Program-made: the position numbers and the translations under genes
In this document: positions 5,315-13,243 of the stretch, in pieces
Layout of the letters: the number at the start of each line of letters is the position of its first letter
Position numbering within the stretch: the stretch's first letter is position 1
Notes under the pieces: model-generated
Database searches by the model: none
What the model was told of the DNA's origin: nothing
Seen by the model: the letters and a program-made list of their open reading frames with translations, nothing else
NCBI RefSeq assembly: GCF_001766835.1
Contig: NZ_LKEU01000012.1
Location: forward strand, 1-64,000
Origin: Acetobacterium wieringae
GTDB taxonomy: Bacteria > Bacillota > Clostridia > Eubacteriales > Eubacteriaceae
Reading direction: 5' to 3'
Length of the DNA: 64,000 bases

Positions 5315-6091
5315 ATGAACGAGTTACAAATATTTCAAAACAAAGAATTTGGCAATGTAAGAGTTGTTGAAATTGATGGTGAACCATGGTTTGTTGGGAA
5401 AGATATTGCGGAGGCGTTGGGGTACGAGAACACGAGCAAGGCGATTATCACACATATTGATGATTACGACAAGAATGTGCTAAAGTCCCAAAACGGTACT
5501 TTAGAAAACGTGCCAAATCGAGGGTTGCAGATCATTAACGAATCTGGCCTTTACTCCCTTGTCCTATCCAGTAAGTTACCATCAGCAAAACAATTTAAAC
5601 GCTGGGTTACAGCAGAAGTATTGCCAGCGATCAGGAAGACGGGAGCTTTTAATCAGTTACCAACCGGTCAAAACCTCATTGCTCTGGCGCTTATCGAAGC
5701 AAACAAGATGCTTGAGGAAAAAAACAGCACCATTAAGGTCCAGGAACAGTTGATTGGCGAAATGAAACCAAAGGTGGATTATGTTGACGATATTTTGAAA
5801 AACAAAAGCCTGCTCAAGATATCGTCAATTGCTAAAGACTATGGCATGAGTGGCCAGGCAATGAATAACCTGCTGCATGCTTTGAAGGTGCAGTATAAAT
5901 CAGGGGATCAGTGGTTGCTATATGCAAAACACCAGTCTAGCGGTTATACCAGCTCTGAAACGGTCAGCTTCACCAGAACCGATGGAAGAACAGACGTTAA
6001 ACTGATTACCAAGTGGACGCAAAAGGGACGGTTGTTCTTGTATGAACTATTAAAGAAGCAGGGTGTTGTGCCAGTGATTGAACGGTATTGA
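5315..6091 (+). CDS. Phage antirepressor (BRO-N plus C-terminal KilAC/ANT-type domain)
   Basis: This 258-aa protein has a clear Bro-N domain at about residues 1-105 (VRVVEIDGEPWFVGKDIAEALGY, KAIITHIDD, LYSLVLSSKLPSAKQFKRWV; quoted in short parts) and an antirepressor C-terminal domain from about 150 (KSLLKISSIAKDYGMS, then TKWTQKGRLFLYELLKK). Such proteins bind DNA or the phage repressor and favour lytic growth. It is the only clear antirepressor here, so it is the likely partner of the repressor at 2535-3014. It lies in the early operon with a GGAGAAGGA ribosome binding site. Confidence 0.9.
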   Translation: MNELQIFQNKEFGNVRVVEIDGEPWFVGKDIAEALGYENTSKAIITHIDDYDKNVLKSQNGTLENVPNRGLQIINESGLYSLVLSSKLPSAKQFKRWVTAEVLPAIRKTGAFNQLPTGQNLIALALIEANKMLEEKNSTIKVQEQLIGEMKPKVDYVDDILKNKSLLKISSIAKDYGMSGQAMNNLLHALKVQYKSGDQWLLYAKHQSSGYTSSETVSFTRTDGRTDVKLITKWTQKGRLFLYELLKKQGVVPVIERY

Positions 6092-6106
6092 TGAAGAGGG
6101 GAGAAG

Positions 6107-6487
6107 ATGATGAATGATGATTGCAAATTTTGTACAGAAGAAACAGAGGATCGCCAAACAGGGATTCGTAATGGCGATTTTAAAATTGAGATTTGGAAAA
6201 ATACAAGTCAGGATCTAGACAATGAATATTATTTGAATGTCCAACACTTGAATCAAAACATTTACGAAGAGGATTTTAAAATAGCCTATTGTCCGATCTG
6301 TGGAAGAAAATTAAATGAACGAAATAGATCAGAAGACTATGAAGGATTGACAACAGGCGCATCAACCATCAACGAAATCAGAGAAAAAAATGGACTTGAT
6401 CCATTGATAGTTGAAAATGCCTATAAAAAAATCATTATTGCCCAAGAGTATCGGTTTGGAAAAGAAGGTGAAAATAGTGTGGAATAA
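6107..6487 (+). CDS. Hypothetical zinc-ribbon-like protein (126 aa)
   Basis: It begins MMNDDCKFC and has a second pair CPIC at about residues 62-65, giving a CxxC...CxxC zinc-binding pattern. The C-terminal third (TINEIREKNGLDPL) resembles a motif seen at the C-terminus of phage portal-like and other small phage proteins. A nucleic-acid or protein-binding role is possible. It is translated from GAGGGGAGAAG and overlaps the next gene. Confidence 0.65.
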   Translation: MMNDDCKFCTEETEDRQTGIRNGDFKIEIWKNTSQDLDNEYYLNVQHLNQNIYEEDFKIAYCPICGRKLNERNRSEDYEGLTTGASTINEIREKNGLDPLIVENAYKKIIIAQEYRFGKEGENSVE

Positions 6488-6659
6488 TGTATTGATAATA
6501 TTCATTTCGGTTGTTATTTCAAATATTGTGTCAGGATGGGCTATTGTTCGGTTATATCGATACACGAATGAAATTACTGATTCTTTAGATTACACCATAA
6601 AAGAAACACAAAAAGCGGTGATAAATGCATTGGAAAGAATTAGCAACAGACAAAAATAA
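6477..6659 (+). CDS. Small membrane protein (60 aa)
   Basis: The start GTG at 6477 lies 8 bases after AGAAGG and overlaps the previous gene by 11 bases; a longer opening to 6411 lies inside that gene. Residues 2-25 (WNNVLIIFISVVISNIVSGWAIV, in part) form one membrane segment, followed by a helical cytoplasmic tail with regular charges. The function is unknown. Confidence 0.55.
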   Translation: MWNNVLIIFISVVISNIVSGWAIVRLYRYTNEITDSLDYTIKETQKAVINALERISNRQK

Positions 6660-6722
6660 AATCATCACCAATTGGATGAGCAAAAACAAACAAGTGTAAT
6701 TAATAAAAAGGAGTGATGAAAA

Positions 6723-6866
6723 ATGTATGAAATTAATTGTGCGAGATGCAAAGAGCGCATTGGAAACCACTGTAAGGATCTTGATCAGCGCCTGGAGCTG
6801 CTGGAATTTGAAAAAGAACTGAAATTTGAAAAACCAGAGAATTGCAAAGGGGGGGAAGAAAAATGA
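6723..6866 (+). CDS. Small Cys-containing protein (47 aa)
   Basis: The start ATG at 6723 follows AAGGAGTGATG. The product begins MYEINCARCKERIGNHC, with a C-x2-C...C arrangement and a C-terminal acidic helix; a fourth Cys is near the end. It may be a small zinc finger. Its stop overlaps the next start as ATGA, so the two are translationally coupled. Confidence 0.6.
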   Translation: MYEINCARCKERIGNHCKDLDQRLELLEFEKELKFEKPENCKGGEEK

Positions 6867-7144
6867 CCGTTGATTTTCAAATGACCGATGCGGATATCCA
6901 GAAGATGGCCAGTGTGCTGCTGGCGGCGTTGTTGCCAGAAATTGAAAAGCGGGTTGCCCGGGAGCCGACCCGGACCATGAGTAAGCAAGAGGCTATTGAT
7001 TATCTGCCAGGGGTGTCCCGGGAATCTTTTGAGGAAATATGTAAAAAGCACAAGCTTGGGGTAAAGGTCGGAACCCGCTGGCTCTATACCAATACTGAGC
7101 TGGACAAGCTTCTGGAAGAATTCAAAGGCAAAACGTTAATTTGA
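6863..7144 (+). CDS. Helix-turn-helix protein (93 aa)
   Basis: The start is ATG 6863, overlapping the previous stop, with GGGGGGAAG upstream; an in-frame TTG at 6842 lies within the previous gene. From about residue 35, SKQEAIDYLPGVSRESFEE and TRWLYTNTELDKLLEEF form the helix-turn-helix and wing pattern of small excisionase/MerR-like DNA-binding proteins. It could regulate early genes or act in excision; no other excisionase candidate is clearer. Confidence 0.65.
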   Translation: MTVDFQMTDADIQKMASVLLAALLPEIEKRVAREPTRTMSKQEAIDYLPGVSRESFEEICKKHKLGVKVGTRWLYTNTELDKLLEEFKGKTLI

Positions 7145-7154
7145 AGGAGCGAAA

Positions 7155-7511
7155 ATGATTGAATTTTTAAACAATCCCCATACTTGGGTTTTGGAAGCAG
7201 CGGAAAAAATTAAGCCAGGAATATCTGCAGATATCATGTTTTATGACAGAGAGCAGTGGCGCAAGGCATTTGACCATCACGCTTGGGGAGTGACTATATT
7301 CCCGGAAGATGGAACGGATCCATTAATCATTATCAGAGCGGATCTGAATCTGGTCGAGTCGACCGAAATTCTAGCCCACGAATTGACCCATGTGATTGTT
7401 GGTGAAAAAGAAGAACACAACGAAATATTTGAAAAGAAGTTTGAAGAGCTGCACAAGCTATACGATGAAATTGCTAAAGATGTAAGTGGAGAGGTGACAC
7501 ATGAAAATTAA
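7155..7511 (+). CDS. HExxH metallopeptidase-like protein
   Basis: This 118-aa protein contains AHELTHVIVG at about residues 73-82, a zinc-binding HExxH motif, with a downstream Glu/His-rich helix that could supply the third ligand. ImmA/IrrE-type peptidases of phages have the same motif and cut repressors, but this protein is short and is not encoded beside the repressor. The start has GAAGGAGCG upstream. The activity is inferred from the motif only. Confidence 0.65.
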   Translation: MIEFLNNPHTWVLEAAEKIKPGISADIMFYDREQWRKAFDHHAWGVTIFPEDGTDPLIIIRADLNLVESTEILAHELTHVIVGEKEEHNEIFEKKFEELHKLYDEIAKDVSGEVTHEN

Positions 7512-8154
7512 TTACAAGATGTTGGTTGCGATGCTTCAGGAAGAATTGATTTATGTCAAGAATGATCTTAACACGACAATGGGGGATCTTGAGACGGAGG
7601 AAAGAATTAAGAATGCGCTTGAAGACGAAGTTGTTAAACTTTTTGATGCTAATACCGCATACATAGAAGAAAAAGCGGAATTGGAGGAACGGGTCAAAGA
7701 GCTTAACGCCGATTTCTTTGATCTGGGGGATCTGCTCATGGCGGAAATTAAGAAAAATGAGGAAAAACTGCCAGAGCAAAAACTTGAAGAGGTGGTAACA
7801 GGCCTAGATGAATTTCTTCAGAAACAGTACGATGACAGGATTGACCACCTAGAAGCTTTAATATTTGAACTGGGTGATGATCTCGACGAACAGAAAGCAG
7901 CGACGAAAAAGACCTTAACTGAGATGAAGAAGGAAGCCTACGACAATGGAATGGCCATGGAGAAGTTGAAAAAAGAAAACAAAGAACTCAAGGTGGCGAT
8001 GGCAAAGTCTAAGGAAGAGGCTTTTGAAGAAGACAGGAAACAGATTGCAGAACAAATCAAAAAGCAGAGGAACCAATCACGGAAAAGAAAAGCAGCACCC
8101 CTGGCGAACACCTGCCAAAGTCTACGGCTAAATCAACGGGGAAAGGTTCGATGA
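7501..8154 (+). CDS. Coiled-coil early protein (217 aa)
   Basis: It overlaps the preceding gene by 11 bases and starts MKINYKMLVAM. Almost the whole chain is predicted coiled coil with dense Glu/Lys heptads, ending in a basic tail (KKQRNQSRKRKAAP) that could bind nucleic acid. No enzymatic motif is seen. It resembles phage proteins annotated only as hypothetical or SMC-like by composition. Confidence 0.65.
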   Translation: MKINYKMLVAMLQEELIYVKNDLNTTMGDLETEERIKNALEDEVVKLFDANTAYIEEKAELEERVKELNADFFDLGDLLMAEIKKNEEKLPEQKLEEVVTGLDEFLQKQYDDRIDHLEALIFELGDDLDEQKAATKKTLTEMKKEAYDNGMAMEKLKKENKELKVAMAKSKEEAFEEDRKQIAEQIKKQRNQSRKRKAAPLANTCQSLRLNQRGKVR

Positions 8155-8390
8155 TCGATATTAAAAACAAGCTGTGTAACAAGGGATACGAGGTCCAGGA
8201 TACCGGCAAGAGCTTACAGGCAAAGAAGCCAGGTAACCGCCACATTGAAGTTAAACCTGCAGAGCTGCCCGGGTCGTTTAAATATATTATCTGTGGACAG
8301 ACATGCTACGAATTTGACCAGGCAATCAAGGCCAGCACCTATGGCGCAAAAGCCATTACACCAAAATTAGACGCGGAGGCAATATCTTGA
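8151..8390 (+). CDS. Hypothetical early protein (79 aa)
   Basis: It overlaps the previous stop as ATGA. The sequence contains GYEVQDTGKSLQAKKPG, IIICGQTCYEFDQAIKAS-like beta/alpha elements and a single CxxxC. It is probably a small alpha/beta fold; the family is not recognised. It ends overlapped by the TTG start of the next gene. Confidence 0.6.
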   Translation: MIDIKNKLCNKGYEVQDTGKSLQAKKPGNRHIEVKPAELPGSFKYIICGQTCYEFDQAIKASTYGAKAITPKLDAEAIS

Positions 8391-8707
8391 AGAAAATACA
8401 GACAGTAAAGCCGGTGACGCAAAAACAAACCCACGGAGCCATGTGGTTTAAATGCCAGGAGTGCGGCACCCGTTGGCGCATGTGGTTGGAAAAAGGTGTG
8501 GAGGATCCACGATTTCGGCGGATTTATCCGGAGCAGCACAAAACGGTACCAGAGAGCATCATTTGCCAGTGCGGTGGATCCGCAGAGCACGTGGACTGGC
8601 AAAAAGATTTAAAGTTCAAGAACTACAAGCCAATTTTGCCACACATGAACTACTTTGGAATGATTGATGGCAATGATTTTGCCGAACCAATCATAAATCG
8701 CAGATAA
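8387..8707 (+). CDS. Zinc-ribbon phage protein (106 aa)
   Basis: The start is TTG 8387, overlapping the previous TGA, with GGAGGC upstream. Cys pairs CQECG (about residue 25) and CQCGG (about 60) form a zinc ribbon, with aromatic residues between (TRWRMWLEKG). A similar fold occurs in many phage early proteins of unknown role; nucleic-acid binding is likely. Confidence 0.65.
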   Translation: MKKIQTVKPVTQKQTHGAMWFKCQECGTRWRMWLEKGVEDPRFRRIYPEQHKTVPESIICQCGGSAEHVDWQKDLKFKNYKPILPHMNYFGMIDGNDFAEPIINRR

Positions 8708-8724
8708 AGGATAGGAGAAACGAG

Positions 8725-8907
8725 ATGAACATTGATATGAAAAAAGCCGGCATTGTAACGGCGGGAACATTTCTTTTCACGACCGCATGTATCAGCATTG
8801 GTGGCATTGTTTCCGGAGCCGGCCCAAACATGGGTGCAGCAATCGCCATTGGTATTATTTCGGCCATGTGTGTCGCCGTTGGCATTGGATTCAGCGGGGG
8901 GAAGTAA
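8725..8907 (+). CDS. Small two-segment membrane protein (60 aa)
   Basis: The product starts MNIDMKKAGIVTAG and is Gly/Ala/Ile rich with two hydrophobic segments (about 8-28 and 36-56) joined by GAGPN. AGGAGAAACGAG precedes the ATG. It is too early in the genome to be the lysis holin, which is found at 35122. The function is unknown. Confidence 0.6.
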   Translation: MNIDMKKAGIVTAGTFLFTTACISIGGIVSGAGPNMGAAIAIGIISAMCVAVGIGFSGGK

Positions 8908-8908
8908 A

Positions 8909-9085
8909 ATGGGGCGGTTAAGCTTAACAGATGCGGATAAAATGGCAGGTAATCGGCAATTGGGCCATGAGGTGGAAAAAGGATACTGGGAACAAACCGG
9001 GGATCCCGAAAAATTCAAACAGCATGTGGCCATGGATAAAAAGGCCAGACAACGGCCGGGGTATTGGGGAGGGGTTAGAAAATGA
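8909..9085 (+). CDS. Small early protein (58 aa)
   Basis: The start is ATG 8909, 4 bases after GGGGGGAAG; longer openings overlap the membrane gene. The product begins MGRLSLTDADKMAGN and ends RPGYWGGVRK, and is hydrophilic. No domain is recognised. Its end overlaps the next start by four bases. Confidence 0.55.
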   Translation: MGRLSLTDADKMAGNRQLGHEVEKGYWEQTGDPEKFKQHVAMDKKARQRPGYWGGVRK

Positions 9086-9237
9086 AAGCAAAGAATTTAT
9101 TAAATGCAATGCGGGACCATAAAACAAAAGAAGTCCGGGTGCTGAACGCCGAAACGGGATCAGAGTATCCAATTGAAACAATGGAGCTAAAGGAAAATGA
9201 TGAAGGTGTTATATATATCATCATCAACGATTATTAA
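9082..9237 (+). CDS. Small early protein (51 aa)
   Basis: ATG 9082 follows GGGAGGGGTTAG. The product MKAKNLLNAM... ends in VIYIIINDY, with beta strands VRVLNAE and EGVIYIIIND. It overlaps the previous gene by four bases, which supports both. The family is unknown. Confidence 0.6.
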   Translation: MKAKNLLNAMRDHKTKEVRVLNAETGSEYPIETMELKENDEGVIYIIINDY

Positions 9238-9255
9238 GTCGGAGGAAAAAGCAGG

Positions 9256-9432
9256 ACGTCGAAACACGAAAGACAATGCCAGGTATGTGGTTTGATCTAT
9301 GATTTAAACTACTGGGTGCCGGAATTCACATGGGTTTGCCATATTTGTAAAAGACAAACGGTTAAAAGCGACAACAAAGCGATGATCGTGCTCAAACGAA
9401 TGAAAAAGAAATTGGGAGTGAGAGCGATATGA
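9256..9432 (+). CDS. Zinc-ribbon protein with apparent ACG start (58 aa)
   Basis: The reading frame encodes SKHERQCQVCGLIYD... CHICKRQ, two CxxC knuckles 24 residues apart with an aromatic core, a convincing zinc ribbon. No ATG, GTG or TTG lies upstream of the first CxxC in this frame; the frame opens at the stop at 9235. ACG at 9256 lies about 10 bases after GGAGG and is the best start. The alternative is an error or mutation in the start codon. It ends by overlapping a 28-codon frame. Confidence 0.5.
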   Translation, partial: TSKHERQCQVCGLIYDLNYWVPEFTWVCHICKRQTVKSDNKAMIVLKRMKKKLGVRAI

Positions 9433-9515
9433 ATAAACGACATAAAAAAAAGACTCTTCCAGGCGCTAGAACGCCGATCCGGAAGAGACTTAATAAAAAC
9501 CTTGATTCATTATAA
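9429..9515 (+). CDS. Possible 28-aa basic peptide
   Basis: ATG 9429 overlaps the previous stop and follows GGGAGTGAGAGCG. It encodes MNKRHKKKTLPGARTP..., very basic. Most of it lies in a strong inverted repeat (9444-9491), so the reading frame may be incidental. Confidence 0.25.
   Translation: MNKRHKKKTLPGARTPIRKRLNKNLDSL
9444..9491 (-). terminator. Hairpin with minus-strand T tract
   Basis: AAGACTCTTCC (9450-9460) pairs with GGAAGAGACTT (9481-9491) with one mismatch, and GGCG/CGCC pairs inside. On the minus strand it is followed by seven T, so it could stop leftward transcription entering the early operon. No leftward gene begins to its right. Confidence 0.5.
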
Positions 9516-9530
9516 CACAAATAATTAAAT

Positions 9531-9573
9531 AAAAAAAGACCGCCCTTTAAGCTTGGAAGCAATGGCGGTCTTT
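9531..9573. terminator. Bidirectional terminator at the end of the early operon
   Basis: The 10-bp stem AAAGACCGCC/GGCGGTCTTT carries an A tract before it and a short T run after it. It separates the small early genes from the replication block at 9708. Confidence 0.7.
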
Positions 9574-9584
9574 CTAATAAAACT

Positions 9585-9619
9585 GTTATCTTATTATACC
9601 TTTTTTGGAAAAAGATAAC
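9585..9619. repeat. Third hairpin before the replication block
   Basis: GTTATCTT (9585-9592) pairs with AAGATAAC (9612-9619) around a T-rich loop. It lies about 90 bases before the rep gene. It could be part of a leader or of the replication origin; the sequence does not decide. Confidence 0.4.
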
Positions 9620-9707
9620 AAGCAAAAAACGGCTGAGTAATCAGCATTTTGACTCGATAAGAGTATTAATTTATCGACAACATCTTTAAAAAAAGGGGTG
9701 AGCAAAA

Positions 9708-10463
9708 ATGCCGTATGTCAAAAAGACAACCAGAGCAGGCATGACGATTGAAGTGGAGAAATATTTTACAACCCGGTACCACAAAAAAGGAATTACCCGG
9801 GGGGAGAACAAAAAACCAACACCAGAGAAAATGGCCATCATCAATGAGCGGAATGCAGAAAAAACTCTAAGGCAGCTGATCAATAACAATTTTGGCCCGG
9901 GGGATCTTCATCAGACTCTGACATATAAAAAAGACCAGAGGCCGGATCCGGAAGAATCAAAAAAAGAGCTGGAGCGATATCTGAGAAAAGTCAGAACCTT
10001 ATACAAGCGGAGTGGCCATGATCTTAAGTACATCACGGTAACGGAATATAAAAACAAATCAATTCATCATCACTTGATAATTAACATGGTGAACAGTATC
10101 AGTGTGAAGGAGTTGAATGATCTCTGGATCAATGGCCGGACACGATTCACCTATTTCGATGAAACCGGGCAGTATGGAGCGCTGGCCCATTACCTGATAA
10201 AAGAGACCAGAAAAACATATAAGGAGAAGGGCAGCCCATCAGGGAAACGATGGAACCCTTCCAGGAATTTAGAAAAGCCAAAAATAGATATTGAGATTGT
10301 TAAGGCAAAAGAATGGCGAAAGGATCCATCACCATTGCAGGGGTATATCCTGGAATCGGATAGCATAAAAGAAGGGTACCATGATTTTACCGGGTGGCCG
10401 TTTCAGATGTATAGCATGGTGAGGGTTGAAGAAAGGAAGAGGTTCAGGAATGAAAAAAGCTGA
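9708..10463 (+). CDS. HUH replication initiator (rolling-circle Rep, G2P/ORF2-like)
   Basis: This 251-aa protein has the hallmarks of a rolling-circle replication endonuclease: KYITVTEY (motif I-like) at about 107, HHHLIIN at 120-126 as the HUH metal site, and YGALAHYLIKE with candidate catalytic Tyr162 and following Lys. It resembles the REP_ORF2-G2P family found in clostridial tailed phages. It would nick one strand at the phage origin to start replication. The ribosome binding site AAAAGGGGTG is 8 bases before ATG 9708. PcfK and PcfJ follow in an overlapping operon. No separate helicase or primase is seen. Confidence 0.82.
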   Translation: MPYVKKTTRAGMTIEVEKYFTTRYHKKGITRGENKKPTPEKMAIINERNAEKTLRQLINNNFGPGDLHQTLTYKKDQRPDPEESKKELERYLRKVRTLYKRSGHDLKYITVTEYKNKSIHHHLIINMVNSISVKELNDLWINGRTRFTYFDETGQYGALAHYLIKETRKTYKEKGSPSGKRWNPSRNLEKPKIDIEIVKAKEWRKDPSPLQGYILESDSIKEGYHDFTGWPFQMYSMVRVEERKRFRNEKS

Positions 10464-10617
10464 GCAAATAAAACAAATGACAGATACCGAACTGGCAGCG
10501 GAAATAAATAATTTGATCTCTGAAATGTGCCGGCGATTCTGCAGAGGATGCAAAGAATCAGGTTACCGGTGTGATACAGCGGTGAAGAAATATTTGGAGA
10601 GTGAGGTAAGGGAATGA
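10450..10617 (+). CDS. Small Cys-rich protein in the replication block (55 aa)
   Basis: ATG 10450 follows AGGAAGAGG, inside the end of rep. It encodes MKKAEQIKQMTD... with CRRFCRGCKESGYRCD, four Cys that could bind zinc. It overlaps rep by 14 bases and the next gene by four. Function unknown; its position suggests a replication accessory. Confidence 0.6.
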   Translation: MKKAEQIKQMTDTELAAEINNLISEMCRRFCRGCKESGYRCDTAVKKYLESEVRE

Positions 10618-11168
10618 TTGACCAGGCAAAAACAAAACTTATCGAAGAAAATAAAAACCTGAAAAGCTCTGGCCAGAAGGAAAAAGCAATCGCACCATCG
10701 GTGTTAAAAACACTCCTCAGCTTTTGCGATCAGGAAGTATTTTCTCAGGCAGTGCTGGGAGAGGAAAAGAATTTGGCAGATTGTTTAAAACATATCGTCG
10801 CCGGCACTGGCAACAGCATTTCAGATCTGGACGTTTATAAAAAGGCAGCCAGCTATTATATCCCGAACGCCGGCATTGAATTTAAGATGATCATGACCAT
10901 TGGCGAAAACCTGTTGGAAGTGGATCACGATGGAAGACAACCAGCGGAACCGGAAAAAGAGCGTCAGGAGAAAAAGAAGCCCGAAAAGAAAGAAGAGAAA
11001 AAGCCAAAGCAAAAGGCACAGCCGATGGATCAGCAGCAGCTGGAAGAGGCAAAGGTAACGATGGCAAAATATCTGGAAGAACGACAAGATAATCATCAGG
11101 CCGAAAAGAAAGACGGGGGAAAACAGATCATCCAATTTGATATTTTTGGAAACGAGGTGATCCTGTGA
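10614..11168 (+). CDS. PcfK-like protein
   Basis: This 184-aa protein resembles PcfK of conjugative plasmid pCF10 and its phage relatives: a globular N-terminal half (APSVLKTLLSFCDQEVF..., about 28-110), then a Lys/Glu-rich linker and a C-terminal IIQFDIFGNEVIL motif. PcfK and PcfJ travel together in plasmids and phages; their biochemical roles are not established. It overlaps the next gene by four bases (GTGA), supporting co-translation. Confidence 0.75.
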   Translation: MIDQAKTKLIEENKNLKSSGQKEKAIAPSVLKTLLSFCDQEVFSQAVLGEEKNLADCLKHIVAGTGNSISDLDVYKKAASYYIPNAGIEFKMIMTIGENLLEVDHDGRQPAEPEKERQEKKKPEKKEEKKPKQKAQPMDQQQLEEAKVTMAKYLEERQDNHQAEKKDGGKQIIQFDIFGNEVIL

Positions 11169-13003
11169 AAAAACGGACCTATGAAAAAATTGAGATCAAA
11201 CCATATCCGGAAATAAACCGCCCAAAAGAAAAGACGCTGGTCATGGTGGATCTAATTGAAGAGGACGATGTTCTGTATTTAACCATGTATTCAACATCAC
11301 TAAAAGAAGCGGTGGCAAGAGTTTTTCTTGATCGCAGAAAAATGGACTTTGCAACGATGATCATCGGCAAATGGGATACCTGGGGGAAGCAATTATGGAG
11401 AGATGCAAATATCAGAACGATCGGGGAGCAGCATTTAGACAGCCAGAGTTATTGGAACTATGATGTGGCTTGGAAGATGTTTCCTTTAGCAGCATCGGAA
11501 AAAGTAAAAGTATACCTAAAAGATGTGACAACATGTTATAAAAATGAGCCCTATGATTTAATCACGAATTTTCAGGAAAAAGTATTAAGTAAAAAAAGAG
11601 AAGCAAAAGAAAACAGCAAATTCATTCGAACAAACAAAGTAATGGATATGTTTGAAACGGCTGATGATCCGGAAGGTTTTGAAACATGGGTGGAAAAGCT
11701 GTTTGTAAAGAAAAATAATGCCAGATTTCAAAAAGAAGAACATAAAGTAGCTTTTATTCAGATTATCAACGAGCAGATTGCCGTGAGGTATTTTAATTTG
11801 TGTAAGTATTACAGCAAAAACGAGCATACCGGAGAGCGGGAAGAAAGCATAATGAATGAATTTGAAGAAATGAGATTTATGCTTGATAAAAACAGCAAAA
11901 AGCTAACAAAGTATGAACGAATTCAAGAACCATGGGCGGGGGAACTCTGGGTTAAAAGAGGAGGAACGGGAAATAACAATAAGCGTTACAGTGTTTTTCC
12001 GGAAAATATAAAAAGCGTTCTTTCTGGCACATACTGGCAATACTCAAAAATGGAAATTCTAGCAGCAGCAGGGAAGCAGTTTAATCCATTGGATTACCTA
12101 TTCCATTATGACCATAATCCGGCGATTGAATATATCGTGAAAGCTGGGATTTATAACATTGCCACCGATATGCTCAGTAATGGTTATTGGTTTTATGGAA
12201 AAACGGCAAAATCGTTGCAGGAATATTTTAGTATTACGACAGAAGAATTAATGATGGTGAAAAGAGTGGATCCTAAATTAAGGACACTGAAGCAGTTCAT
12301 AAAATTAAAGGAAAACCAAACACCAAAAGAACCAGACATGATTCTTATCGAGGAATGCAGGATAGAAGATCATAACTTTGAAAAATTACTCGAATGTGAG
12401 GGCGATCCAGTCAAGAACATAAAGTATCTAAAAAAACAGGCTGGCATCAAATCGAAAAAAACCACCGTCAATTCAATGGTTGGCACCTATTTTGATTACA
12501 TCAACATGGCAAGGCAGGAGCAATGGGATCTCAGCGAAAAGCATAACCTCTGGCCGAAAAACCTAATCGCCCGGCATGATCAGCTGGTGGATATCATAAA
12601 CAAGAAAAAAGATGAAGAGCGGATGAAGAAATTGAGAAAAGAAAACAGGCTGATGAAGCAGCGCCAGAAGAGGATTGATGATCGCTATTATTTTGAAAGC
12701 CAGGGATTTTTGATAAAAGCACCTGCAGAGGCAAAAGATATCATCCAGGAAGGTCAAAAACTGGGGCATTGTGTTGGCGGTGATTCATACATTAAAAGTC
12801 ATGCTTCCGGGAAGACAACAATTTTATTTATCAGAGAGGTAGATAAACCAGAAATACCATTCTACACGTTGGAGCTGACCGAAGACAGGGTTAATCAGGT
12901 CAGAGGGAAACGGAATGAGTTGCCAACAAAAGAAGTTGCTGCCTTTGTAAATGAGTGGACCGATAAAAAAATTAAAAACACAATGCTACAGGAAGCGGTA
13001 TAG
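11165..13003 (+). CDS. PcfJ-like protein
   Basis: This 612-aa protein starts at GTG 11165, overlapping the pcfK stop. The C-terminal region (about 505-600) has the PcfJ signature: LIKAPAEAKDIIQEG, LGHCVGGDSYIKSHASGKT, then ILFIREVDKP and QVRGKRNELP. The rest is long, basic and helical. The protein is expected to act with PcfK in DNA processing or replication; no nuclease or helicase motif is evident to me. The repeated pairing with an HUH Rep here suggests a functional module. Confidence 0.8.
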   Translation: MKKRTYEKIEIKPYPEINRPKEKTLVMVDLIEEDDVLYLTMYSTSLKEAVARVFLDRRKMDFATMIIGKWDTWGKQLWRDANIRTIGEQHLDSQSYWNYDVAWKMFPLAASEKVKVYLKDVTTCYKNEPYDLITNFQEKVLSKKREAKENSKFIRTNKVMDMFETADDPEGFETWVEKLFVKKNNARFQKEEHKVAFIQIINEQIAVRYFNLCKYYSKNEHTGEREESIMNEFEEMRFMLDKNSKKLTKYERIQEPWAGELWVKRGGTGNNNKRYSVFPENIKSVLSGTYWQYSKMEILAAAGKQFNPLDYLFHYDHNPAIEYIVKAGIYNIATDMLSNGYWFYGKTAKSLQEYFSITTEELMMVKRVDPKLRTLKQFIKLKENQTPKEPDMILIEECRIEDHNFEKLLECEGDPVKNIKYLKKQAGIKSKKTTVNSMVGTYFDYINMARQEQWDLSEKHNLWPKNLIARHDQLVDIINKKKDEERMKKLRKENRLMKQRQKRIDDRYYFESQGFLIKAPAEAKDIIQEGQKLGHCVGGDSYIKSHASGKTTILFIREVDKPEIPFYTLELTEDRVNQVRGKRNELPTKEVAAFVNEWTDKKIKNTMLQEAV

Positions 13004-13006
13004 CCG

Positions 13007-13243
13007 ATGTTCAACAAATGTATGGGATGTGACAATTATGGAGGAATGAGTTTAATATGCGTATTTGCATGTGAAAGGTATAACGATATGAAAAAAGAAA
13101 AAAGAGATCACTGTAAAAAAGCCGACTGTTTGTATTATGACCATAAACAATACAACAACAATTGTTCTGCATCGGCCACGCAGCACAAACGGCAAAATGA
13201 TTGCCAGTTGTATTTGAAAAAGAAAGAAGTGACCCAAAAATGA
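13007..13243 (+). CDS. Cys-rich small protein (78 aa)
   Basis: It starts 3 bases after pcfJ with GGAAGCGG upstream. It contains CMGC, ICVFAC, HCKKADC and a further Cys pair, in total about nine Cys, suggesting one or two zinc sites. No known family is recognised. It overlaps the next gene as ATGA. Confidence 0.55.
   Translation: MFNKCMGCDNYGGMSLICVFACERYNDMKKEKRDHCKKADCLYYDHKQYNNNCSASATQHKRQNDCQLYLKKKEVTQK

Noticed and set aside
7155..7511. ImmA/RosB toxin-antitoxin pair with a neighbouring HTH gene
   Set aside because: The HTH gene at 6863 is adjacent, but the HExxH protein is short and the order and sequence do not match a known pair; left as a metallopeptidase-like protein.
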